A DNA stretch of 5,242 nt from a candidate division TA06 bacterium DG_78 (GTDB lineage Bacteria > Hydrothermota > Tepidihabitantia > SM23-42). The position numbers and the translations under genes are program-made. The notes beneath the pieces are model-generated. The model was given only the letters and a program-made list of their open reading frames with translations, did not search any database and was not told where the DNA came from. The number at the start of each line of letters is the position of its first letter. Positions within the stretch are counted from its first letter, which is position 1. This document shows, piece after piece, positions 1-5,242 of this stretch. The stretch lies in NCBI GenBank assembly GCA_001303225.1, contig LJNI01000161.1, positions 1 to 5,242 of the forward strand, read 5' to 3'.

Positions 1-1
1 T

Positions 2-1156
2 GATGTCTACATGCACGGCGATGGTATCGGAAGACCGTTCTTCTTTCCAAAACCTCTGGTTCACATTACCGAGGATTTCTTCAAAACATTTCATTGGGAA
101 GACTTTCTTAATCACATTGCCGATGTCTCCTCAAAGCGTGGGAATACTTACTATGTCTTTGACCGAGGAGAAACAGCAAAGATCTCAGAGTGCTGTAGGT
201 TATCTTTCAAACTTGAGGAATCCGACCTGGCAGATGCTCATACACCGTGGAAGATGCGCTACACCGCCTTACAAAATGTGACGCTGAACCTTCCGAGAGC
301 AGCCTACTTTGCTGAGCACGATGATGCAACATTATTTAGGAAACTCGACGAACTACTCGATTTCGCGGTAAAAGCACATATCCAGAAAAAAGATTTTATT
401 GAGAAAATCATCTCCTTAAAAGGAGAAGGCCCACTCGCTCTCTTAACCATGGAGAGAGATGGTGAACCTTACCTACGGCTCTATCGCGCCACGTACCTTG
501 TCGGTTTACTCGGCCTCAATGAACTCGTACAATACCATACTGGTAAAGAGATGCATGAAGACATAGAGGCACTGCGTTTCGGGCTCAAGGTCTTGGCATA
601 TTTATACCTGCGTATCAAAGAACTCTCAAATACCCATAATCTTCGTTTGGTCATGGAGCAAACCCCTGCTGAATCTGCTGCATATCGCCTTGCTCGATTG
701 GATCTCGAACACTTTCCAATCGAAGCACATAACATTATCAAAGGGAATATTAAAGATAACTCTATCTACTACACCAATTCGACGTACCTCAATGTCGGTG
801 TACCAATAGATGCAATTGATAGAGTGAAAACCGAAGGCAAATTCCACGATTTGATCGAAGCCGGTGCATTAACTCATGTGTGGCTTGGAGAATCACAACC
901 ATGTAAGGAATCGATTGCCAACTTTGTCATTAAAACATTCCAACACACCCGTAACGCCCAGATTGCGTTTTCGCCGGAATTTACGACGTGCAATAACTGT
1001 TTTAAAACCTCGAGAGGGTTGAGCACTCGATGCCCACACTGCGACAGTGAAAACATCGATCATATTACGAGGGTAACCGGTTATTTCACCAAGGTATCAG
1101 GATGGAATAAGGGGAAAAAGGCAGAACTCAAAGACCGTTATCGATCACACCTCTAA
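2..1156 (+). CDS. nrdD: Anaerobic (class III) ribonucleoside-triphosphate reductase, C-terminal part; 5' end outside window
   Basis: This enzyme reduces ribonucleoside triphosphates to deoxyribonucleotides for DNA synthesis under anaerobic conditions, using a glycyl radical installed by the activase NrdG, a radical-SAM enzyme. About 384 residues are visible; the frame is open to the first base, so ATG at 11 is internal and not the start. In order one sees HGDGIGRPFFFPKP, a Cys-Cys pair in SECCRLSF (codons 191-196), which probably holds the thiyl-radical cysteine, the QNVTLNLPR segment (about 274-300), and a C-terminal zinc site with CNNC (989-1000) and CPHC (1031-1042). The glycyl-radical motif RVTGYF follows, with the radical Gly at codon 1079-1081, then SGWNKGKKAELKDRYR. 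These features are typical of the family, whose members usually have about 600-750 residues, so roughly half is missing. The C-terminus looks intact. No nrdG lies downstream; it may be upstream or elsewhere. A terminator follows directly. Confidence 0.96.
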   Translation, partial: DVYMHGDGIGRPFFFPKPLVHITEDFFKTFHWEDFLNHIADVSSKRGNTYYVFDRGETAKISECCRLSFKLEESDLADAHTPWKMRYTALQNVTLNLPRAAYFAEHDDATLFRKLDELLDFAVKAHIQKKDFIEKIISLKGEGPLALLTMERDGEPYLRLYRATYLVGLLGLNELVQYHTGKEMHEDIEALRFGLKVLAYLYLRIKELSNTHNLRLVMEQTPAESAAYRLARLDLEHFPIEAHNIIKGNIKDNSIYYTNSTYLNVGVPIDAIDRVKTEGKFHDLIEAGALTHVWLGESQPCKESIANFVIKTFQHTRNAQIAFSPEFTTCNNCFKTSRGLSTRCPHCDSENIDHITRVTGYFTKVSGWNKGKKAELKDRYRSHL

Positions 1157-1178
1157 TTTCTCATAACATAATTCATAA

Positions 1179-1225
1179 AAGGGATCGGATCATCTCTTAT
1201 GGAATACCGATCCCTTCATTTTTTT
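1179..1225 (+). terminator. Rho-independent terminator of nrdD
   Basis: A perfect 10-bp inverted repeat, AAGGGATCGG at 1179-1188 and CCGATCCCTT at 1207-1216, encloses an 18-nt loop and is followed by CA and seven T residues (1219-1225). It starts 22 bp after the nrdD stop. This is a classic intrinsic terminator and separates nrdD from the transporter gene. The loop is larger than average, but the stem and T-run are convincing. Confidence 0.9.
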
Positions 1226-1230
1226 AATCC

Positions 1231-1258
1231 TTTATTTTCACACAATTGTGTGTATAAT
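1231..1258 (+). promoter_or_regulatory. Predicted sigma70-type promoter of the MATE gene
   Basis: A perfect -10 hexamer TATAAT lies at 1253-1258. A weak -35 candidate, TTTATT (1231-1236), sits 16 bp upstream. The predicted transcription start, about 7-8 nt after the -10, falls on or next to the ATG at 1266, so the message would be leaderless. The poor -35 together with the palindrome in the spacer suggests that a regulator controls this promoter, but that is inference. Confidence 0.65.
1239..1252. promoter_or_regulatory. Candidate operator: 14-bp perfect palindrome CACACAATTGTGTG
   Basis: The sequence CACACAATTGTGTG is a perfect two-fold palindrome that fills most of the promoter spacer and ends at the base before the -10 box. 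A dimeric regulator bound here would block RNA polymerase. MATE efflux genes are often controlled by MarR- or TetR-type repressors, which bind palindromes of about this size, but no regulator gene is present in the window and the binding protein is unknown. Confidence 0.5.
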
Positions 1259-1265
1259 ACCATTC

Positions 1266-2636
1266 ATGCAGCAAAATAAAAAAGAAGATGTTCTCATTAT
1301 TTTCAAACAATTAACTACGCTCACCTGGCCTATTGTTCTAGCATTTTTAATGCAGACAAGTTATAACATTGTAGATCTTTTCTGGGTTGGGAAAATAGGT
1401 CCGACTGCGATCGCTGCGGTGTCACTCGCTGGCACAATTTTTTACGTCATTCTGGCGGTTGGACAAATATTAGGTTCTGGAACTGTCGCAATGGTAGCAC
1501 ACGCATTCGGAGCCAATTTAATTGACCGGGCAAATAGTATCATTAAACAATCTTTATTCCTTGCTTCAATAATCGCTTTGTTGGTAAGTATTTTAGGAAT
1601 CATCTTTACAAAACAGATCATGGTTTTACTGGGAGGCCGTGGAGAGGTTCTTATGATGAGCGTGGTTTATTTACGAATTGTCTTTGTCGGATTCTTTTTT
1701 CAATTATTATCATTTAGTGTCAATTATGGCTTTCGGGGTGCCGGTGACATGAAGACGCCAATGCTTATTATGCTTGTAGCCACTATCATTAATATTGTGC
1801 TTGACCCCTTTTTAATTCTTGGCATAGGATTTTTCCCAAGACTCGAGGTCCAAGGCGCAGCGATTGCTACAACAATTGCAAAATGTATAAGCTTCTTGTT
1901 TGGATTTTTTATATTAATCAAAGGAAAATCAGGAATAAAATTAAACATTTCCGAAAGATGGTTCTTAGAGACTAAAGTTGTAAGAACGATTTTAGGTGTT
2001 GGTATTCCTGTCGGAATTTCATATGCTCTCATGGGACTCAGTATTATGTCAGTCTTCAGAATTGTTGCATCGTTTAGCGATTATGCCCTTGCAGCTCTGG
2101 GAGTTGGGAATCGAATCCTGCAGTTAGCAGGTCTGATAGCCGTGAGTATTGGAATTTCTACAACAACGATGGCAGGGCAAAGTCTCGGTGCTCGGGATCT
2201 CAAAAGGACAATACAAATTGGTATTATATCTGTGATATCCAGCGTGGTACTTATGGTTTTATGTAGTGGTATCTTTATCACACATGCCCATTCACTGGTC
2301 AGTATTTTTAATCAAGATCCCCAGGTAATGATGTATGGTGTTGAATTTTTAAAAATAGTCTCTTTATATTTAGCATTTACGAGCATTACCACGAGTTTAA
2401 CCGGAGTTTTTAGAGGAGCAGGTAATACACTTCCTCCAATGTTTGCCGGTTTATGTAAACTTGCACTACTCTGGACGCTCGCACTTTTTTTCACACAGCA
2501 ACTAGAGATGGATGTAAGAGGAGTGTGGTGGGCAATGTTTATCTCTTATGGAATTGAAGCACTTATTATTACAATGTGGTATGCATCCGGCAGATGGCAA
2601 AAGAGAGGACTTGCACTCTTAGACAATATAAGGTAA
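1266..2636 (+). CDS. MATE family efflux transporter (NorM/DinF-like multidrug or toxin antiporter)
   Basis: This is an inner-membrane antiporter that exports organic, often cationic compounds in exchange for Na+ or H+; the substrate cannot be read from the sequence. The 456-residue product has the usual family length and is almost entirely hydrophobic, fitting 12 transmembrane helices in two six-helix halves. Helix 1 carries the W21-P22 bend and Asp37 in NIVDLFWVG, matching the conserved TM1 aspartate needed for cation coupling in characterised MATE proteins. The two halves are marked by the paired motifs FRGAGDMKTP (residues 156-165) and FRGAGNTLPP (382-391). I chose ATG 1266 over GTG 1248 because GTG lies inside the palindrome and upstream of the -10 box. 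No Shine-Dalgarno sequence precedes it, in line with a leaderless mRNA. The gene stands alone, after the nrdD terminator and convergent with the phosphatase gene. Its assignment to a MATE subfamily is uncertain. Confidence 0.93.
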   Translation: MQQNKKEDVLIIFKQLTTLTWPIVLAFLMQTSYNIVDLFWVGKIGPTAIAAVSLAGTIFYVILAVGQILGSGTVAMVAHAFGANLIDRANSIIKQSLFLASIIALLVSILGIIFTKQIMVLLGGRGEVLMMSVVYLRIVFVGFFFQLLSFSVNYGFRGAGDMKTPMLIMLVATIINIVLDPFLILGIGFFPRLEVQGAAIATTIAKCISFLFGFFILIKGKSGIKLNISERWFLETKVVRTILGVGIPVGISYALMGLSIMSVFRIVASFSDYALAALGVGNRILQLAGLIAVSIGISTTTMAGQSLGARDLKRTIQIGIISVISSVVLMVLCSGIFITHAHSLVSIFNQDPQVMMYGVEFLKIVSLYLAFTSITTSLTGVFRGAGNTLPPMFAGLCKLALLWTLALFFTQQLEMDVRGVWWAMFISYGIEALIITMWYASGRWQKRGLALLDNIR

Positions 2637-2651
2637 GCAATACTACATCTA

Positions 2652-3155
2652 TTATTCACACAATTTAATTGTTACATAACCTGTCACGAGACCTAAAACT
2701 GCACCACCTATAACATCAGTTGGATAGTGTTCACCGAGATACATTCTCGAAAAACCGACAGTCGTGGCAAAGAGGTATAACGGAATCTTAAATTCTGGGT
2801 AGTGATGTGAATAGATAACTGCTTGACTAAAGGCAAATGTTGTATGACCCGACGGAAAAGACGAATCCCACCTTTCGTAATCACCATCTGGTCTCTGGCG
2901 GTTAATTAAATATTTTAATGAAAAAACTGTTGCAAAATTTCCAAAGAGATTTATAAAACCATGTTTGGCAATATCTCTTTTCTCGTTTAAATAAAAGACT
3001 ACAGGTGGTACAATACTTAGGGCTGGAGAAGATACAAAGCTCACTCCCTGCATACAATAATTCACTGGTTTGACTTGCCAATCTTTACTGATTGTTGTAT
3101 ATACATCTTCTTCAAAATTACAGAGTGCCTGACAAAAAATAAACAAAAGTACCAC
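2652..3155 (-). CDS. PAP2 superfamily membrane phosphatase (lipid phosphate or undecaprenyl-pyrophosphate type)
   Basis: PAP2 proteins hydrolyse phosphate from lipid phosphates such as phosphatidic acid or undecaprenyl pyrophosphate, with the active site at the outer face of the inner membrane; the substrate here is unknown. All three signature motifs are intact in the 167-residue product: K81-x6-RP (KYLINRQRP), P101-SGH with catalytic His104 (FPSGHTTFAF), and SR-x5-H-x3-D with Ser136, Arg137, nucleophile His143 and Asp147 (SRMYLGEHYPTD). Hydrophobic stretches lie at about residues 39-56, 66-80, 124-134 and 148-163. The N-terminus MVLLFIFCQALCN looks like a signal-peptide core but lacks the positive n-region. 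The GTG start at 3155-3153 is the earliest possible, as the preceding in-frame codon is TAG; a TTG at residue 4 is the other option. A promoter places the transcript start at this GTG. The gene is divergent from the kinase gene and convergent with the MATE gene. Confidence 0.92.
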   Translation of the reverse strand: MVLLFIFCQALCNFEEDVYTTISKDWQVKPVNYCMQGVSFVSSPALSIVPPVVFYLNEKRDIAKHGFINLFGNFATVFSLKYLINRQRPDGDYERWDSSFPSGHTTFAFSQAVIYSHHYPEFKIPLYLFATTVGFSRMYLGEHYPTDVIGGAVLGLVTGYVTIKLCE

Positions 3156-3160
3156 CTAGT

Positions 3161-3188
3161 ATTTTATTCCTAATCAGTGTAATGTCAA
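3161..3188 (-). promoter_or_regulatory. Predicted sigma70-type promoter of the PAP2 gene
   Basis: Read on the minus strand, a perfect -35 TTGACA (3188-3183) is followed after 16 bp by a -10 TAAAAT (3166-3161), one mismatch from consensus. Five bases (ACTAG) separate the -10 from the GTG start codon, so transcription should begin at or within a base or two of that codon, giving a leaderless message. No ribosome-binding site at normal spacing is present; the nearest AGGA is about 14 nt upstream and would lie outside the transcript. Confidence 0.75.
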
Positions 3189-3198
3189 CAAAGTCAAG

Positions 3199-3210
3199 AA
3201 TATGCATATT
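3199..3210. promoter_or_regulatory. Palindrome AATATGCATATT between divergent promoters (candidate operator)
   Basis: This 12-bp perfect palindrome is centred at 3204.5, within 2 bp of the midpoint (3202.5) between the two divergent -35 boxes. A regulator bound here could act on both the PAP2 and the kinase promoter. It is AT-rich and short, so chance is a real alternative. Two GTCAA direct repeats nearby (3184-3188 and 3193-3197) partly overlap the minus-strand -35. Confidence 0.35.
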
Positions 3211-3216
3211 TTCTCA

Positions 3217-3244
3217 TTGACAGAAATTCTTTACATGTTATAAT
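3217..3244 (+). promoter_or_regulatory. Consensus sigma70 promoter of the kinase gene
   Basis: Both hexamers are perfect: -35 TTGACA at 3217-3222 and -10 TATAAT at 3239-3244, with a 16-bp spacer. The predicted transcript start is at about 3251-3252, leaving a leader of only 8-9 nt before the ATG at 3260. No Shine-Dalgarno sequence fits in so short a leader. A full-consensus promoter suggests strong, perhaps constitutive, expression. Confidence 0.8.
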
Positions 3245-3259
3245 GAACATTGATAGATT

Positions 3260-5242
3260 ATGTCGAAGGTAACGATTGATAATCGCTATAAGGTTATTAA
3301 CAAAATCGGTGCTGGTGCTACTGGTACTGTCTATAAGGTTAAGGATTTAAAAAATAATTCTATTCTTGCCTTGAAAATTCTCTCTAAGCAAAAAACCTCG
3401 TCTGAAGCAGTACAGCGTTTTAAGAGAGAATTCAGATTGCTGGCTGGACTAAACCATCCAAACCTCTGCTCAGTCTACGATTTTGGCACACTCAAGGATG
3501 GTAGAACTTATTTCACCATGGAATATATTGATGGTCAGAATATTTTCAAGGCGGCAAAGGGGTTATCCTATAAAAAGGTTTATCCCTGGATTGTACAACT
3601 CTGCCGAGCTCTAGAATACATCCATTCCAAGGGATTAATTCACTATGATATAAAGCCTGGTAATATTTTGATAGCAAGGAGCATAGAACAAAGGGTTCCG
3701 TCCCGAAGGGACGGGAATCCGAGCGGGACAGAGGGTAATAAAAAACTCTATGCACAAGACCCTATGTCCCATGCCAAATTAATGGATTTCGGCCTTGCTG
3801 ATGAACAGCGCATAAAGGGTGGTGCACTGATTAGGGGCACGTTTCCTTATATCGCACCTGAAGTAATAAAGGGGTTAGCTATCGACCACAGGGCTGATCT
3901 TTACTCATTAGGTGTACTATTATATGAAATTTTTACGAGGAAATCATTTCAAGAGGGAAAAGAGAGTTTTGTGACCCTTCTTCAACAGAGAATACAACGT
4001 GGTTCAGAATTGCCGTCAAAGATTATTGCTGATATTCCAGTACGCTTAGAGCGATTAATCGTGAAATTACTTCGTTTTGAGCCAGCCGCACGTTTTAATC
4101 ACGCCAATGAGGTTATTACAGAAATAAATAAGCTGAGCCGCTGTAAGTATGCAATCGAGACCGAGAAAACCATCGAAGGATATTTGTTGAGCAGCAGATT
4201 TGTCGGTCGTGACAAGGAAATGGAGCAATTACAATCTTTGTATAAGCATACACGCCAAGGCGAGGGTAAGGTCGTTTTAATAATTGGAGATGCAGGTATT
4301 GGCAAGAGTAGGTTATTAAAAGAGTTTAAGATATTTACTCAGTTGCAGCGGAGCCATAGTTTTACTGGTTATGCGCATAGAGATAAGATCAGCCCCTTAG
4401 AACCTTTTTATGATATTTTTAGCGGATTAATCAATTATGTTACTGATGGTTCTGCCTTAAAAACATCACTCGCAGTTTTATTTAAGATATTTCCTGACCT
4501 AACCGATGGATATCTACGGAAAAACTTACCAAGACTTGTACCCTTGGGCCCAAAAGAAGAGAAGTTGAGGAATTTTGAGGCACTCTCTGAGTTGATAAAG
4601 CTTTGTGCCAAAAATCTTGGTAAACTCGTGATTCTGCTCGAGGACCTACACTGGGCAGATGATTTAACTATTCAATTTTTAGAATACCTCTGTCGTAATG
4701 TTTCAGACAAAAATATCTTTATTTGTGCAACCAGTCGCGAAGAGGAGTTAGAAGAACATGCAGCGCTTAAAAAAATGATACAACACTTAAAGAATGAAGA
4801 CCGCCTTCATCAGATTGAACTCAGGCCGTTGAGATTCAAAAATCTCTATTCATTTTTAGATTCGACGATAACACCTAGTTCTAATTCATCCGAGCTCGTT
4901 CGCTATCTTATGGAGAAGACCGGTGGTAATCCATTTTTTGTTGAGGAGATAATGCGGACATTGTTACGGAAAGGCAAAGTGAGCATCGGTGAGAAAATAG
5001 AGACAGATCATTTTCAGAAGGTTTCCATTCCCGAGACAATTGAGGATGTGGTTTTAAAGAGATTAAAGGATTTAAATCGGGTTTCCCAAAAAGTTGTGAA
5101 GTTCGCCACGGTACTCTTAAAGGATTTTAACTACGATGTGATGAAGCAGTTGACCAATTTAGATGATACAGAGTTATCAAGGTCTTTATGGGAGTTAAGG
5201 CGAAAGCAAGTTTTGGTCGAGGAGGGCACCAGTTACCATTTT
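3260..5242 (+). CDS. Ser/Thr protein kinase fused to STAND/AAA_16 ATPase (PknK/HstK-like sensor kinase), 3' end outside window
   Basis: This is a signalling protein joining a eukaryotic-like kinase to a regulatory ATPase, as in mycobacterial PknK and cyanobacterial HstK; its ligand and targets are unknown. The 661 visible residues contain no stop. The kinase spans about residues 10-295: glycine loop IGAGATGTVY (G17, G19, G22), Lys39 in LALKIL, Glu57 probably its helix-C partner, catalytic loop HYDIKPGN (Asp130, Lys132, Asn135), DFG at 176-178, GTFPYIAPE (193-201) and Asp213 in ADLYSLG. The ATPase follows FVGRDKEMEQL: Walker A GDAGIGKS (343-350), Walker B LVILLEDLHWAD (456-467) and GNPFFVEE (556-563). 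The part beyond the window probably carries helical/TPR repeats and perhaps a GAF, PAS or histidine-kinase output. Start ATG 3260 follows an in-frame TAG at 3254-3256. Oddities: Tyr replaces Arg in the HRD motif (a non-RD kinase), and an insert of about 28 residues lies between Asn135 and Asp176. Confidence 0.93.
   Translation, partial: MSKVTIDNRYKVINKIGAGATGTVYKVKDLKNNSILALKILSKQKTSSEAVQRFKREFRLLAGLNHPNLCSVYDFGTLKDGRTYFTMEYIDGQNIFKAAKGLSYKKVYPWIVQLCRALEYIHSKGLIHYDIKPGNILIARSIEQRVPSRRDGNPSGTEGNKKLYAQDPMSHAKLMDFGLADEQRIKGGALIRGTFPYIAPEVIKGLAIDHRADLYSLGVLLYEIFTRKSFQEGKESFVTLLQQRIQRGSELPSKIIADIPVRLERLIVKLLRFEPAARFNHANEVITEINKLSRCKYAIETEKTIEGYLLSSRFVGRDKEMEQLQSLYKHTRQGEGKVVLIIGDAGIGKSRLLKEFKIFTQLQRSHSFTGYAHRDKISPLEPFYDIFSGLINYVTDGSALKTSLAVLFKIFPDLTDGYLRKNLPRLVPLGPKEEKLRNFEALSELIKLCAKNLGKLVILLEDLHWADDLTIQFLEYLCRNVSDKNIFICATSREEELEEHAALKKMIQHLKNEDRLHQIELRPLRFKNLYSFLDSTITPSSNSSELVRYLMEKTGGNPFFVEEIMRTLLRKGKVSIGEKIETDHFQKVSIPETIEDVVLKRLKDLNRVSQKVVKFATVLLKDFNYDVMKQLTNLDDTELSRSLWELRRKQVLVEEGTSYHF
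3681..3753. repeat. GC-rich imperfect palindrome inserted in frame in the kinase gene
   Basis: The outer arms GCATAGA (3681-3687) and TCTATGC (3747-3753) are inverted repeats. Inside lies a tight hairpin, CCGTCCC (3698-3704), loop GAA, GGGACGG (3708-3714), and GTCCCG (3700-3705) can also pair with CGGGAC (3724-3729). A near-direct repeat ACAAAGGGT/ACAGAGGGT (3688-3696, 3728-3736) brackets the hairpin. The core 3693-3735 is 30 of 43 G+C, far above the surrounding gene. It encodes a hydrophilic segment, roughly RSIEQRVPSRRDGNPSGTEG, where kinases have only a short loop between beta strands 7 and 8. The reading frame stays open. It is probably a small palindromic repeat element, but its copy number cannot be judged from one copy. 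The exact edges are uncertain. Confidence 0.6.

Noticed and set aside
3..281. Plus-strand 92-codon open frame overlapping nrdD
   Set aside because: It is out of frame with the unmistakable NrdD sequence and shows no recognisable features of its own.
481..1056. Several minus-strand open frames opposite nrdD (60-86 codons)
   Set aside because: They are shadows of the nrdD coding strand, with no family features and no promoter or ribosome-binding signal.
1248..1265. Alternative GTG start that would add six residues (MCIIPF) to the MATE protein
   Set aside because: The GTG lies inside the 14-bp palindrome and upstream of the TATAAT box, so it would not be in the transcript; ATG 1266 sits at the predicted transcript start.
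2660..2672. Short palindrome ACAATTTAATTGT near the 3' ends of the MATE and PAP2 genes, considered as a bidirectional terminator
   Set aside because: The 6-bp arms are AT-rich with a one-base centre and no flanking T-run; it lies inside the last codons of the PAP2 gene. A faint similarity to half of the MATE operator (CACACAATT) is likely due to composition.
3681..3753. The hairpin region read as an internal terminator or as evidence of a broken kinase pseudogene
   Set aside because: No T-run follows the stem, the reading frame remains open through it and continues with an intact DFG, APE and a complete ATPase core, so the gene appears functional.
3546..3755. Minus-strand open frame of 69 codons over the kinase insertion
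   Set aside because: It is antisense to the kinase catalytic region, has no recognisable domain and ends in the repeat; the plus-strand frame has clear kinase motifs on both sides of it.

Overview
The window is bacterial chromosomal DNA, AT-rich overall, from an organism that can live without oxygen: it opens with the C-terminal half of an oxygen-sensitive class III (anaerobic) ribonucleotide reductase. The other genes are a MATE-type multidrug/cation antiporter, a small PAP2-family phosphatase and the first 661 residues of a large signalling protein that fuses a Ser/Thr protein kinase to a STAND/AAA-type ATPase. I cannot assign the lineage. The mix would suit an uncultured anaerobic phylum, but that is a guess.

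Layout. 2-1156 (+) is the 3' part of nrdD, cut by the window start and closed by a strong intrinsic terminator at 1179-1225. 1266-2636 (+) is the MATE transporter; its promoter carries a perfect 14-bp palindrome directly against the -10 box. 2652-3155 (-) is the PAP2 phosphatase, convergent with the transporter (15 bp gap, no terminator visible). 3156-3259 is a 104-bp divergent control region holding two back-to-back sigma70-type promoters with a 12-bp palindrome between them. 3260-5242 (+) is the kinase-ATPase, still open at the window end. No intergenic stretch exceeds 300 bp. I see no RNA gene, CRISPR array or transposase.

The genes do not form an evident pathway. Each seems to have its own transcription unit, and the two visible gene ends that matter most are nrdD (terminator) and the divergent PAP2/kinase pair (shared control region). 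Only that pair could plausibly be co-regulated.

Two things deserve attention. First, a GC-rich (about 70%) hairpin-forming segment lies in frame inside the kinase, between the catalytic loop and the DFG motif, adding about 28 residues; it resembles a palindromic repeat that inserted into a coding gene. Second, all three visible promoters place the predicted transcription start at, or within about 9 nt of, the start codon, and none of the genes has a usable Shine-Dalgarno sequence, which suggests leaderless or near-leaderless mRNAs.
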